A DNA stretch of 64,000 bases from Sphingomonas sp. S2-65. GTDB taxonomy: Bacteria > Pseudomonadota > Alphaproteobacteria > Sphingomonadales > Sphingomonadaceae. Position numbers and translations under genes: made by a program. A model generated the notes under the pieces. That model was not told the DNA's origin, did not search any database, and saw only the letters and a program-made list of their open reading frames with translations. The DNA lies in assembly GCF_021513175.1 (NCBI RefSeq), contig NZ_CP090953.1:3282501-3346500 (forward strand), in the 5' to 3' direction. Below are positions 17,308 to 25,086 of the stretch, one piece after another (position 1 is the first letter of the stretch; each line of letters begins with the position of its first letter).

Positions 17308-18018
17308 TCAGGCGATCGATGCGCCGCCGTCGACCGTCAGGGTCGTGCCGGTGGCGAACGGGTTGGTGGCGAGCAGCAGGATGGCAGCGGCGACGTCTTC
17401 CGGATTTCCGATCCTGCCGACGGGGAGACGCGCGGCCGCCCGGTCGAACATCGCTGCACGATCGGGATCGGACATGCCCGCATACAGCGGCGTGTCGATC
17501 AGGCCGGGCGAGACGGTGTTGACGCGGACCGGCGCTCTTTCGAGTGCGAGGCCCCGACCCAGCGCCTCAATTGCCGCATTGATCGCGCCCTGCAGAACCG
17601 AGGTCGGGCTCGGTCGATGCGAGAGGAAGCCTGACACGAACGTAAGCGAGCCGCCATCGACGATCCGGCTCGCACGGGCGATGCGGTAGGCGCCCCAGAA
17701 CTTGCTCTCCATGGATGCCTGCGCGTCCGCGATGGGTAGCTTCCCTACGGGGCCTCCTTTCGTCTTGGCGGCTGAGACGACGACGTGGTCGAACGGGGCT
17801 TCTTCGGCGAAGAAGCGCTCGATCGCTTCGTTGTCTCCGGTGTCCAAGGGAGCCGGCCGACCCTGGATGGCTGCAGCCGCCTCGGTCAGCGTCTCGCCGC
17901 CGCGAGAGGCTACGGTGACCGATGCGCCGCTGCGGGCGAATGCCTCTGCAGTGGCGCGGCCGATCCCGCTGCTTCCGCCGACGACGAGCACTCTGGCATT
18001 CTCTAGCCCGATGATCAT
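17308..18018 (-). CDS. SDR-fold protein lacking the YxxxK catalytic pair
   Basis: A 236-residue short-chain dehydrogenase-like protein. The cofactor motif GGSSGIGRA is intact near residues 12-20, as is the C-terminal VRVNTVSPGLIDTP. Where the catalytic Tyr-x-x-x-Lys should be, the sequence is TSVLQGAINAAIEAL, so aligned Tyr and Lys are replaced by Gln and Asn. It may therefore bind a nucleotide without classical SDR catalysis, or use other residues. The ATG at 18018 follows GGAGGA at good distance; the longer in-frame extension is rejected. It heads a probable operon with the SnoaL-like, MRJP-like and ABM genes. Confidence 0.85.
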   Translation of the reverse strand: MIIGLENARVLVVGGSSGIGRATAEAFARSGASVTVASRGGETLTEAAAAIQGRPAPLDTGDNEAIERFFAEEAPFDHVVVSAAKTKGGPVGKLPIADAQASMESKFWGAYRIARASRIVDGGSLTFVSGFLSHRPSPTSVLQGAINAAIEALGRGLALERAPVRVNTVSPGLIDTPLYAGMSDPDRAAMFDRAAARLPVGRIGNPEDVAAAILLLATNPFATGTTLTVDGGASIA

Positions 18019-18124
18019 GATGCTGTCCTCCAATGGATCGCAGACATGGCGGCTTGCGCTGCGCGGCTCCACGGCCAGCTGCGCATGACGGTCATTCGCG
18101 GATGAATGCAGGCGGCGACGATGG

Positions 18125-18334
18125 TCATTCACGTTCGCCCCGTGTCCGGCCCCCACGCCTGCTGCCGAGGTGGTCGAGCACAAGGGGGGCGAGGATGATG
18201 AAGACCAGAGCGCCCAGCATCGACGCGACGTAGCTGTCCTTCACCACGGGCATCGTTTCCAAATAGAATGCAGCACCGAGCGCGAGCAGGACGGCGACTC
18301 TTGCGATCTGGCCCAAGGCGGCTTTTCCGGACAT
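18125..18334 (-). CDS. small two-helix membrane protein
   Basis: A 69-residue protein not recognised as a known family. It has two hydrophobic segments, roughly residues 9-25 and 36-55, and a strongly basic tail (GSRRGGRTRGERE) that should sit in the cytoplasm. The start has a GAGGG-like element ahead of it. It lies between two SDR genes on the same strand, 61 bp after the upstream one. Its composition and periodic hydrophobicity support a real gene; its role is unknown. Confidence 0.6.
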   Translation of the reverse strand: MSGKAALGQIARVAVLLALGAAFYLETMPVVKDSYVASMLGALVFIILAPLVLDHLGSRRGGRTRGERE

Positions 18335-18395
18335 CGAACCCTCGAGAAGATGGCGGGTTGCCTCGGCCGGCTGAGCCAGCCGAGTCGCATCCGGC

Positions 18396-19166
18396 TCAGG
18401 CGGCCAAAGAGGTCGGGATCGGGTTCTCGACCATCGCGGCATTGAAGCCGTTGACCACCGCATGCTCGCCCGAGCCGGGATTGTCGCGGAAGGCGGTGAT
18501 GGAGTCGACGATGACCTCCTCGGCGTCGCTGGAGAGCTTCGCCATCGTCTCGGCAATGAAGGCGTCGAGCGGCATCGCGCGCGGATCTCCGCTCTTTGCG
18601 ATGAGATCGGTGTCCACCCACGGCGGCGCGATCTCCTGCACGCGCACCGAGGTGTCGCGCAGCATGAAGCGCTGCGAAAGCGTGAAGCTGTGAAGTGCCG
18701 CCTTGCTGGCGGAGTAGACCGCCGTGGACGCGAGCGGCACGTAGGCGAGCACGGACGTGTTGTTGATGATGACGCTTTGCGGCTGCGACTTCAGTTGCTC
18801 GATCAGCGCCGAGGACATCCTGATCGGCCCGAGCAGATTGGTGGTGAGGATCGCCTGGCTCACCGCATCGTCGATGACGCCCGACGCGTCGTCGAACGGC
18901 ATGATGCCGGCGTTGTTGATGAGGACGTTGAGCGTCGGAAAGCGGCTCTTCAGTTCGCTGGCGGCGGCTTCGATGCTGGCAGGATCGGTGATGTCGAGAC
19001 GGATGCCGGCCATCCCGGGATTTGCCGCGGTGACTTCGTCGAGCAGCGCCTGCCGGCGTCCCGCGATGATCACCTGGTTGCCCTTGGCGTGGAAGGCTTC
19101 AGCAAGCGCGCGGCCGATGCCCGACGTGGAGCCGGTGATGAAGATCGTGTTGTCGGTGAGTTTCAT
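18396..19166 (-). CDS. SDR-family oxidoreductase (DltE-like)
   Basis: A 256-residue classical short-chain dehydrogenase. The cofactor motif TGSTSGIGRALAEAF, the NNAGIM motif, a Ser in the NTSVLAYVPL segment and the catalytic YSASK are all present. It would reduce or oxidise a carbonyl/alcohol with NAD(P) in the cytoplasm; its substrate is unknown. The DltE-like name reflects the overall pattern only and does not imply lipoteichoic acid work. It is the third gene of the operon that starts at 20852, 40 bp after the hydrolase. Confidence 0.9.
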   Translation of the reverse strand: MKLTDNTIFITGSTSGIGRALAEAFHAKGNQVIIAGRRQALLDEVTAANPGMAGIRLDITDPASIEAAASELKSRFPTLNVLINNAGIMPFDDASGVIDDAVSQAILTTNLLGPIRMSSALIEQLKSQPQSVIINNTSVLAYVPLASTAVYSASKAALHSFTLSQRFMLRDTSVRVQEIAPPWVDTDLIAKSGDPRAMPLDAFIAETMAKLSSDAEEVIVDSITAFRDNPGSGEHAVVNGFNAAMVENPIPTSLAA

Positions 19167-19206
19167 GGTAGTTCCTCTTCGTGTGGATTGGTTTGAGTGG
19201 GTGAAA

Positions 19207-20061
19207 TCAGGCGCTCGCGCCGTTGCTTGCGATCCAGCTCGCGACGTGGCGGGCGTAGTCGTCGGCCGCGTCCTCCCAGACGAAATGGCCGCTCTCGAGA
19301 ATCAGATGGCGGCAGTTGGGAAGGATGCGCTCCAGCAGGTCGCCATTGGCGGGCGGAACGAGCGGGTCGGTTCGGCCCGAGAGGACCAGAACGGGCGTTC
19401 GGATGCTTTCGGCGATGCCTTGAAGCATGGGCAGGTCCTTGGGATAGGCCCGCACGTAGGCGGCCGCTTCGATGTATCGGCCATCTGCAGAGGAGAGCCG
19501 GTAGTCCTCCATCACCTCCTGCGGGGGCTGCGTTTCGATCAGCGCCTTGATGACCTCGACGACAGGCGCCGCGTCGTCTCCCGGGTTGATCGCTTCCTCC
19601 GGGCCCTCGATGATCTGGCGGAGGCGATCGCCCACGAGGGACATGTCCGTCGCGCCGCTGCCGACGGTCAGGGTGGCGAACAGGTCGGGTGCCGAAGCCG
19701 CAGCGAACAGTGAGGCGGCCGTCCCGACGTCCGGCGCGACCACGTGGCAGGTGCCGAGGCCAAGTTCGTCCAGCAGGCGGACGTAGAAGGTGCCCATGCC
19801 TTGGGGCGTCAGATCGGAGGGTCCAGCCTCCGACCGCCCAAAGCCTGGAAGGTCCACCGCGATCAACGGGCCGAGCTCCGCCAGCTTCGGCCAGATCTTT
19901 CGGAATGCGTATATGCTTTCCGGCCACGGGCTCGTCAGCAGGATGGGAACGCCTTCCGTGGCTCCGCCGCGAGCGAGTCGGATGGACCTGCCGTTGATGG
20001 TCATGAACTCGGGAGTGGGAAGGTGGTCCACCATGGCGCTCTCCTCGGGCTCGGCGCTCAT
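19207..20061 (-). CDS. alpha/beta hydrolase with aspartate nucleophile
   Basis: A 284-residue alpha/beta hydrolase. The elbow is VAPDVGTA with Asp111 as nucleophile and the general base His is in ESGHFVWED, the pattern of epoxide hydrolases and haloalkane dehalogenases. The expected HGxP oxyanion stretch reads SPWPES, which is unusual. The cap region is about 130-200. It overlaps the stop of the SDR gene at 20058 by 4 bp (ATGA), so the two are coupled. It is the second Asp-type hydrolase in the window; the other is at 1199. The substrate is unknown. Confidence 0.87.
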   Translation of the reverse strand: MSAEPEESAMVDHLPTPEFMTINGRSIRLARGGATEGVPILLTSPWPESIYAFRKIWPKLAELGPLIAVDLPGFGRSEAGPSDLTPQGMGTFYVRLLDELGLGTCHVVAPDVGTAASLFAAASAPDLFATLTVGSGATDMSLVGDRLRQIIEGPEEAINPGDDAAPVVEVIKALIETQPPQEVMEDYRLSSADGRYIEAAAYVRAYPKDLPMLQGIAESIRTPVLVLSGRTDPLVPPANGDLLERILPNCRHLILESGHFVWEDAADDYARHVASWIASNGASA

Positions 20062-20852
20062 GCGTGCGCCGGGATGTAGCGGGCGCCGGGCTTGGCATGG
20101 GCGAGATCGGCGGTGATGCGGCGACGTTGCGCGTCGTATTCGTCCCAGAGGGAGCCGTCCTGCAGGGGCGGGATGGTGACAACCTCGCCCAGGTCTAGGC
20201 CGGTCAATGCCGCATCAACCATCGCCTCCGGACCCATGACCTTGGGGCTGTCCGCGTAGTCGCCGTAGCCAGCGATCCCCCAGAATTCGGTTGCGGTGCC
20301 GCCAGGCAGGACGGCCTGCACCCTCACGCCCCTGCCGCCCAACTCGTGGTGGAGCGACTGCGAGAAGGCGAGCACGAAGGCTTTCGTGCCTCCGTAGACG
20401 CCGTTCAGGATTTCCGGGCCGATCGCGACGATCGACGAGATGTTGATGATCGAGCCTTGGCCGCGCTCGACGAAGCCCGGAGCCGCGGCGTAGGCCAGCC
20501 GCATGGGCGCGATGACGTTCACGCCCACCATCAGCTCCATGCGTTCGACGTCGCTCTCGAGGAGGGGGCTGACATCTCCGAAGCCGGCATTGTTGACCAG
20601 CATGGTTATGCTGGCGTTGTCCCGCAGGACCCGCTCGACCCTGAACAGGTCATCGCCATCGGCAAGATCCGCCGTGACGACGTTGACGGACCGTCCTGTC
20701 TGGTCGGTGATCCGCTCCGCGACCGCCTGCAGCCGGCTCGTGTTCCGCGCGACGAGAATGAGGTCGTAGCCGCGGCGTGCGAGACGGTCTGCATAGACGG
20801 CGCCAATCCCACTCGAAGCCCCTGTCACTAGGGCTGTTCCCATCTTGATCAT
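20058..20852 (-). CDS. SDR-family NAD(P)-dependent oxidoreductase
   Basis: A 264-residue classical SDR. TGASSGIGAVYADRLARRG binds the cofactor, NNAGFG is the structural motif, and the active-site Ser and YGGTK are in the right places. LARRGYDLILVARN suggests preference for NADP(H) by its Arg after the second strand. It is the first gene of a minus-strand operon (SDR, hydrolase, SDR, small membrane protein), divergent from the AraC/GlxA-type regulator at 20963, which probably controls it. Confidence 0.9.
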   Translation of the reverse strand: MIKMGTALVTGASSGIGAVYADRLARRGYDLILVARNTSRLQAVAERITDQTGRSVNVVTADLADGDDLFRVERVLRDNASITMLVNNAGFGDVSPLLESDVERMELMVGVNVIAPMRLAYAAAPGFVERGQGSIINISSIVAIGPEILNGVYGGTKAFVLAFSQSLHHELGGRGVRVQAVLPGGTATEFWGIAGYGDYADSPKVMGPEAMVDAALTGLDLGEVVTIPPLQDGSLWDEYDAQRRRITADLAHAKPGARYIPAHA

Positions 20853-20912
20853 CGAAGGTCTCCAGTTTCGCCGCTCCTTGCGGATGCATGGAAGGTAGGC
20901 TTGCTGGTTCGC

Positions 20913-20945
20913 GTCCGAAATGACATAGAAGCGTCGATTTCGGAC
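20913..20945. promoter_or_regulatory. inverted-repeat operator candidate for the GlxA-type regulator
   Basis: GTCCGAAAT at 20913-20921 and its exact reverse complement ATTTCGGAC at 20937-20945 are separated by 15 bp, so corresponding arms start 24 bp apart. The repeat lies in the 110-bp space between the divergent SDR operon and the AraC-family gene, ending 17 bp before the latter's GTG. The position suits control of both. Confidence 0.55.
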
Positions 20946-20962
20946 ATTCCAGGATCTGAGGC

Positions 20963-21916
20963 GTGCGCAAGGTCGGATTCATTCTTCACCCGGGCTATTC
21001 GCCAATGAGTCTCGCGGTCTCGACGGTCTTCGAGCTGGCCAATCTGCAGGCCGGAGAACCGCTCTACGAGTTGCGCATGCTCTCCGAAGACGGGGGCCCC
21101 GTGCGCACCTCGGTCGGCTTCGAGGTCATGACGACCAGGTTCGGTGGCGAGCCGCTCGATCTTCTGGTCGTCGGCGGTAGCATGGACGAAGCGACGCCGG
21201 AGGTGGTGGCGTTCGTCCGCAAGGCGCCGGGCTTCGCCCGTCGCATAGCCGCTCCCTGCATAGGGGCGCTTGTGCTCGCCGAGGCTGGATTGCTCGACGG
21301 GCGCCGTGCCACGACCCACTGGATGTATGCACGCGAGATGGCCCTGCGGTATCCGCGGGTGAAGGTCGAGGAGGATCGCATCTTCATCGCTGACGGACCG
21401 ATCTGGACGTCCGCCGGCATGACGGCCGGGATCGATCTCGCCCTGGCGCTGGTGGAGGAGGATCTCGGGATCGAGGCTGCCCGTCAGATCGCCCGCAAGC
21501 TCGTCGTCTACCATCGCCGAAGCGGAGGACAGTCGCAATTTTCGACGTTGCTCGAGTTGGAGCCGAAGTCGGACCGGATGCAGGCGGTGCTGACGTTCGC
21601 CCGGCGAAACCTCACCCAAAGACTTTCTGTCGACGACCTTGCGGAGGTGGCCCATCTCTCGCCCCGTCAGTTCAGCCGGGCGTTTCAGTCCGAGACCGGG
21701 CAGTCCCCCGCAAAGGCGATCGAGCACCTGAGGATAGAAGCGGCCCGTGCTCTGATGGAGGACACGACGCACTCGATCGACGTGGTGGCCCAGCAGACGG
21801 GATTCGTGGATCGGGACCGGATGCGGCGTGCGTTCCTCCGCTCCTACGGACAGCCGCCTCAAATGATCCGTCGCGCTGCGCAGGGTCTCTCGGCGTCGAA
21901 ACCTGTCGACGCCTGA
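20963..21916 (+). CDS. GlxA-family AraC transcriptional regulator with DJ-1/PfpI domain
   Basis: A 317-residue regulator. The N-terminal DJ-1/PfpI-like domain (about 1-180) contains the nucleophile-elbow-like APCIGALVLAEAGLL. The C-terminal AraC double helix-turn-helix spans about 210-310 (LSVDDLAEVAHLSPRQFSRAFQ, then VVAQQTGFVDRDRMRRAF). The start is GTG at 20963; no better start is in frame. It is divergent from the SDR-hydrolase-SDR operon, with a perfect 9-bp inverted repeat between them, so local control of that operon is likely. The inducer is unknown. Confidence 0.92.
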   Translation: MRKVGFILHPGYSPMSLAVSTVFELANLQAGEPLYELRMLSEDGGPVRTSVGFEVMTTRFGGEPLDLLVVGGSMDEATPEVVAFVRKAPGFARRIAAPCIGALVLAEAGLLDGRRATTHWMYAREMALRYPRVKVEEDRIFIADGPIWTSAGMTAGIDLALALVEEDLGIEAARQIARKLVVYHRRSGGQSQFSTLLELEPKSDRMQAVLTFARRNLTQRLSVDDLAEVAHLSPRQFSRAFQSETGQSPAKAIEHLRIEAARALMEDTTHSIDVVAQQTGFVDRDRMRRAFLRSYGQPPQMIRRAAQGLSASKPVDA

Positions 21917-22306
21917 GCGTTGAAGGGCTGCCTCAGACATGGAGCGGGCACCAGGTCGCCAGCGCCGACGGAAGATCGGATGTGCCTGCGCAGCGGCGAT
22001 GCCGGTGCTGCGGTCTGACTGGACCCGAACTGTTCATCACTCGTCTTTCTCCAGCCAGGTGCCGGGCCGGCGCGCTGCCTGGGGGGGAATGGCAGCGGCA
22101 CCGGAGGGCAAGTGCTTCAGCCGGCCCGGTCGTGATGATTGTGTCCGGAGGTCGCGCGTCGGAACAGGCGTCCGCGGGTCTGGGCCTCCCCTCCATTGGT
22201 AGGGGGACCGGGAGAGCTCGCCCATTCATGAGCGCATGACCGGCATACGGAAGTGGCCGTCCCCGGCGGACGGGTGGCGTGGCATTCTGCCTGGGAGGAG
22301 AACGCC
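21917..22306. other. 390-bp intergenic region
   Basis: Upstream region of the royal-jelly-type gene at 22307. It contains one copy of the repeated palindrome at 22188-22205, and the 9-bp palindromic words CCGGGCCGG and CCGGCCCGG near 22065 and 22120. No gene was recognised in it. Confidence 0.5.
22188..22205. promoter_or_regulatory. palindromic operator-like site
   Basis: On the minus strand it reads CCCCTACCAATGGAGGGG. The outer C4/G4 and the TACC half match the repeated palindrome; the second inner half is degraded. It lies 102 bp upstream of the royal-jelly-type gene. Confidence 0.5.
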
Positions 22307-23413
22307 ATGATCAGAAGATCGATTGTCGCCGGCGTCGGCATCGGGGCCTTGGTGGCACTGGCGGCGGCCACCTCGTCCTCGGCCGCTCTTGCCGACGATG
22401 CCCCGAAGCTCGTGCCCGTTGCGCAGAGTGACGCGATGATCTGGAACGCGGTCGCCGTTGACGGGAACCGCATCTTCGTATCCGGCCCGCGCTGGGCTGG
22501 AGGCCGAGGACCCCAGCTCAGCCTTCTCGCCGATGGGGGCGAGCCGCGGCCCTACCCGGACGCGGCATGGAACGCTTGGAAGCCGGGCGACGACCCGGCT
22601 TCGGCCTTCGTCAATATAAACGCGCTGCATCTGGACGGACGCGGTGGCCTGTGGATCGTCGACACGGGTTCCCCCAGCTTTGGCGGAAGCCCTCTGCCAG
22701 GAGGCGCGAAGCTGGTCCGTGTCGCACTGGGCAGCGGACGGGTCGATCGGATCGTTCCGCTTGGACCCGATCTGGCGCTCGACGGCAGCTACATCGACGA
22801 CGTCAGGTTCAATGGCGATCGCGCCTATCTGACGGATGCGGGTCGTCCCGGTCTGATCGTTCTCGATCTGCGGAGTGGCAAGGGCCGGCGGGTGCTCGAT
22901 GGTCACCCAGCCACCGTCGCGCCCGAAGGCCGTCCGATCGTCCTGGATGGCGAGACGGTGAAGGGGCCTGGCGGTGCGCCGCTCAAGGTCCACGCCGACC
23001 CGCTGGAGGTGAGCGCGGACGGCGCTTGGCTCTTCTTCGGCCCGCTCGAGGGGCCTTGGTCACGCGTTCCCACGCGACTGCTGGAGGATCCAGCGATCCA
23101 GCCCGATACGCTCGCGGCGGCCATCGAGCCATGGGCTGACCTTCCGCCGGTGGGCGGAACGGTCATGGGGCCGGATGGAACCCTGTTCTTCGCCGAACTC
23201 GCGTCGAACAGCATCAAGCGACGCCATCCGGACGGGCGAATCGAGACGCTAATCTCCGACCCGGCGCTTCACTGGGTCGACGCACCCTTTTTGACTCGCG
23301 ACGGCTGCCTCTTCCTTCCGGTTCCGCAGATGGATCGTGTCGGCCTGTTCCACAGCGGCAGATCGCAGACCGTCTGGCCGATCAGACTCTACAAATTGGA
23401 GGTCACGAAATGA
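22307..23413 (+). CDS. exported major royal jelly protein (Yellow)-family propeller, paralogue B
   Basis: A 368-residue exported protein with a signal peptide (cleavage after about residue 31, SAALA-DD). It has the same propeller signature as paralogue A: GNRIFVSGPRW, GGLWIVDTGSPSFG, YIDDVRFNGDRAYLTDAGRPGLIVLDL and WLFFGPLEG. Overall it is clearly diverged, with different loops. The ATG at 22307 follows GGGAGGAG at 22293-22300. Its stop overlaps the start of the OpuAC-like gene by 4 bp. Function is unknown; lactone hydrolysis or ligand binding in the periplasm are possibilities from the fold. Confidence 0.88.
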   Translation: MIRRSIVAGVGIGALVALAAATSSSAALADDAPKLVPVAQSDAMIWNAVAVDGNRIFVSGPRWAGGRGPQLSLLADGGEPRPYPDAAWNAWKPGDDPASAFVNINALHLDGRGGLWIVDTGSPSFGGSPLPGGAKLVRVALGSGRVDRIVPLGPDLALDGSYIDDVRFNGDRAYLTDAGRPGLIVLDLRSGKGRRVLDGHPATVAPEGRPIVLDGETVKGPGGAPLKVHADPLEVSADGAWLFFGPLEGPWSRVPTRLLEDPAIQPDTLAAAIEPWADLPPVGGTVMGPDGTLFFAELASNSIKRRHPDGRIETLISDPALHWVDAPFLTRDGCLFLPVPQMDRVGLFHSGRSQTVWPIRLYKLEVTK

Positions 23414-24138
23414 GCAAGATCCGTGTCGGGCATATCGATCTCGGCTTCCATGACGCCAGTGCGCGAGAGGTGGAGGCGGTCCTTGTGCGGCATGGCCACG
23501 AGGTGGAGCGCTCCGCAGCGCCCCACGAGGACATGTTCAGGCGAATGGGGCAGAGCGAAATTGACATGCTGGTTTCCGCCTGGCTGCCCTCCAGCCACGG
23601 TGCCTACCTTGCTCCCTTCGAGAACGAGGTCCGGAAGATCACGGTGCTCTACGAGCCCTTCTGCATCTGGGGCGTCCCGCATTATGTTCCGGCGAACGAA
23701 GTGGCAGCCGTTGAAGATCTCCTGCACGCGCCTGCGGTCGATCGGATGGAGCGACTGATACAAGGCATCAATCCTGGAGCAGGCATCAGCCGATTTTCGA
23801 AGGCGATAGTCGAGCAGTATGGCCTGGATGCCGCGGGCTACCACTTCGAGACGGGCACGGAGGCGGAGTGCTTCGAGCGCTTCGAAGCGGCGGTCGCGGA
23901 GGGTAGGTGGGTCGTGGTGCCGCTCTGGCACCCTCAGTTCCTACATGCGCGCCATGAGATACGCGCCCTTTCGGAGCCGAAGGGCCTGCTTGGCGGCACT
24001 GACCAGGCGACACTCATCGTTCGGAGAGACGCCGAGGAGAAGGTCGGCGCGGCCGCGCTTGATGAGCTCTCCGGGTTGAAGCTCGGTAATGCGAAGGTCA
24101 GCGAGCTCGAGGACCGCCTGGTGCGTGCCTCGCCCTGA
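23410..24138 (+). CDS. orphan glycine-betaine-binding (OpuAC)-type protein without signal peptide
   Basis: A 242-residue protein resembling the substrate-binding part of OpuA/ProX-type transporters: KIRVGHIDLGFHDASAREVEA, DMLVSAWLPSSHGAYLAP, the aromatic-rich WVVVPLWHPQFLHARHEIRAL and LGGTDQATLIV. The N-terminus begins straight into the fold, so there is no Sec signal or lipobox, and no ABC permease or ATPase lies nearby. It may be a cytosolic ligand-binding or enzyme derivative of this fold. It is translationally coupled (ATGA) to the exported royal-jelly-type protein. Confidence 0.8.
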   Translation: MSKIRVGHIDLGFHDASAREVEAVLVRHGHEVERSAAPHEDMFRRMGQSEIDMLVSAWLPSSHGAYLAPFENEVRKITVLYEPFCIWGVPHYVPANEVAAVEDLLHAPAVDRMERLIQGINPGAGISRFSKAIVEQYGLDAAGYHFETGTEAECFERFEAAVAEGRWVVVPLWHPQFLHARHEIRALSEPKGLLGGTDQATLIVRRDAEEKVGAAALDELSGLKLGNAKVSELEDRLVRASP

Positions 24139-24140
24139 CC

Positions 24141-24974
24141 TCAGCCGGCGAGGAACAGCTTGGCGTGCGAAAGGAACAGTTCCGGATACTGGAAGTGGGC
24201 CGCGTGACCTGCGTCTGGATACAGGATGAGTAGGGCGTTCGGAATGTGCTGTGCGAGATGATACGAGTTGATGGTGGGCAGCATCACGTCGTTGCTTCCA
24301 TTCACCACCAGCGTCGGCATGGAAATACTCTTGAGGTCTTCGAAGCGCTGCCCATGCGGCTGGAGCCAGTCCCGCCCTGCGGCCACCTGCGCCATGATCG
24401 TCTCGCGGCCGCTTGGGGGATCGCGATCCTCCGTTCGCGCGTGTCGGCGATTCCAGAAGGCGCGGCCAGCGGCCTTGCCGGCTTCCGAGTGACCGAAGAA
24501 CAACCAGAGGAAGTCGTCGAGAGATGCGCTTCCGGACGCGCGCCGGGATACTTCTGCCTGGTGGGGCGTCGGGTCGCCTCCTCTTGGGCTTGTGCCCGCG
24601 AGGATCAGGCGCCGTATCCTTGCTGGATGCTGCTTTGCGAGTGCCTGGGCAACCATGCCGCCCATGGAGAAGCCCACAACGTCGAAGCTCTCCAGCTTGA
24701 GTGCATCTACGAACTCGAGGATGCAATCCGCCATGCCTTCGATCGTAGTCGGCGTCTGCCCAGTTGACGCCCCGACGCCTGCGTTGTCGACGAGAATGAC
24801 CTCCCGATGCTCAGCGAGGCCGTCTGTAAGGAGTGGGTCCCAGTGATCGAGACCGCCCGTGAAATGCTGGAGCAGCACGATGGGAAAGTTCGTCTTTGCT
24901 CCGAAACGACGATAGGCATATCGCTTGTCGCCGACATCGGCGTATCGGGTCGGGGCGCTTGAATGACGGTCCAT
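24141..24974 (-). CDS. alpha/beta hydrolase (serine type)
   Basis: A 277-residue alpha/beta hydrolase with Ser103 in VGFSMGG, an acid in VNGSNDVMLP and the base His in YPDAGHAAHFQYPELF. QHFTGGLDHWDPLL carries the oxyanion segment. The start ATG at 24974 is preceded by GAGGAGA. It is divergent from the large kinase at 25087; the 112-bp spacer holds a copy of the repeated palindrome. The substrate is unknown. Its stop lies 2 bp from the convergent OpuAC-like gene. Confidence 0.88.
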   Translation of the reverse strand: MDRHSSAPTRYADVGDKRYAYRRFGAKTNFPIVLLQHFTGGLDHWDPLLTDGLAEHREVILVDNAGVGASTGQTPTTIEGMADCILEFVDALKLESFDVVGFSMGGMVAQALAKQHPARIRRLILAGTSPRGGDPTPHQAEVSRRASGSASLDDFLWLFFGHSEAGKAAGRAFWNRRHARTEDRDPPSGRETIMAQVAAGRDWLQPHGQRFEDLKSISMPTLVVNGSNDVMLPTINSYHLAQHIPNALLILYPDAGHAAHFQYPELFLSHAKLFLAG

Positions 24975-25024
24975 GAGATCTTCTCCTCGATGCGTGATTT
25001 GGAGAAGCTGCGGGGGCGGCGCGA

Positions 25025-25042
25025 TATGGACGTAGGTAGGGG
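25025..25042. promoter_or_regulatory. palindromic operator-like site
   Basis: On the minus strand it reads CCCCTACCTACGTCCATA, with a good TACC half and partial second half. It lies in the spacer between the divergent hydrolase (24974) and histidine kinase (25087) genes, 45 bp before the kinase start. Confidence 0.52.
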
Positions 25043-25086
25043 TGTGGCGCCATGTCGTCACATTTGGGGCGCGTTGTGGGGTCGAC

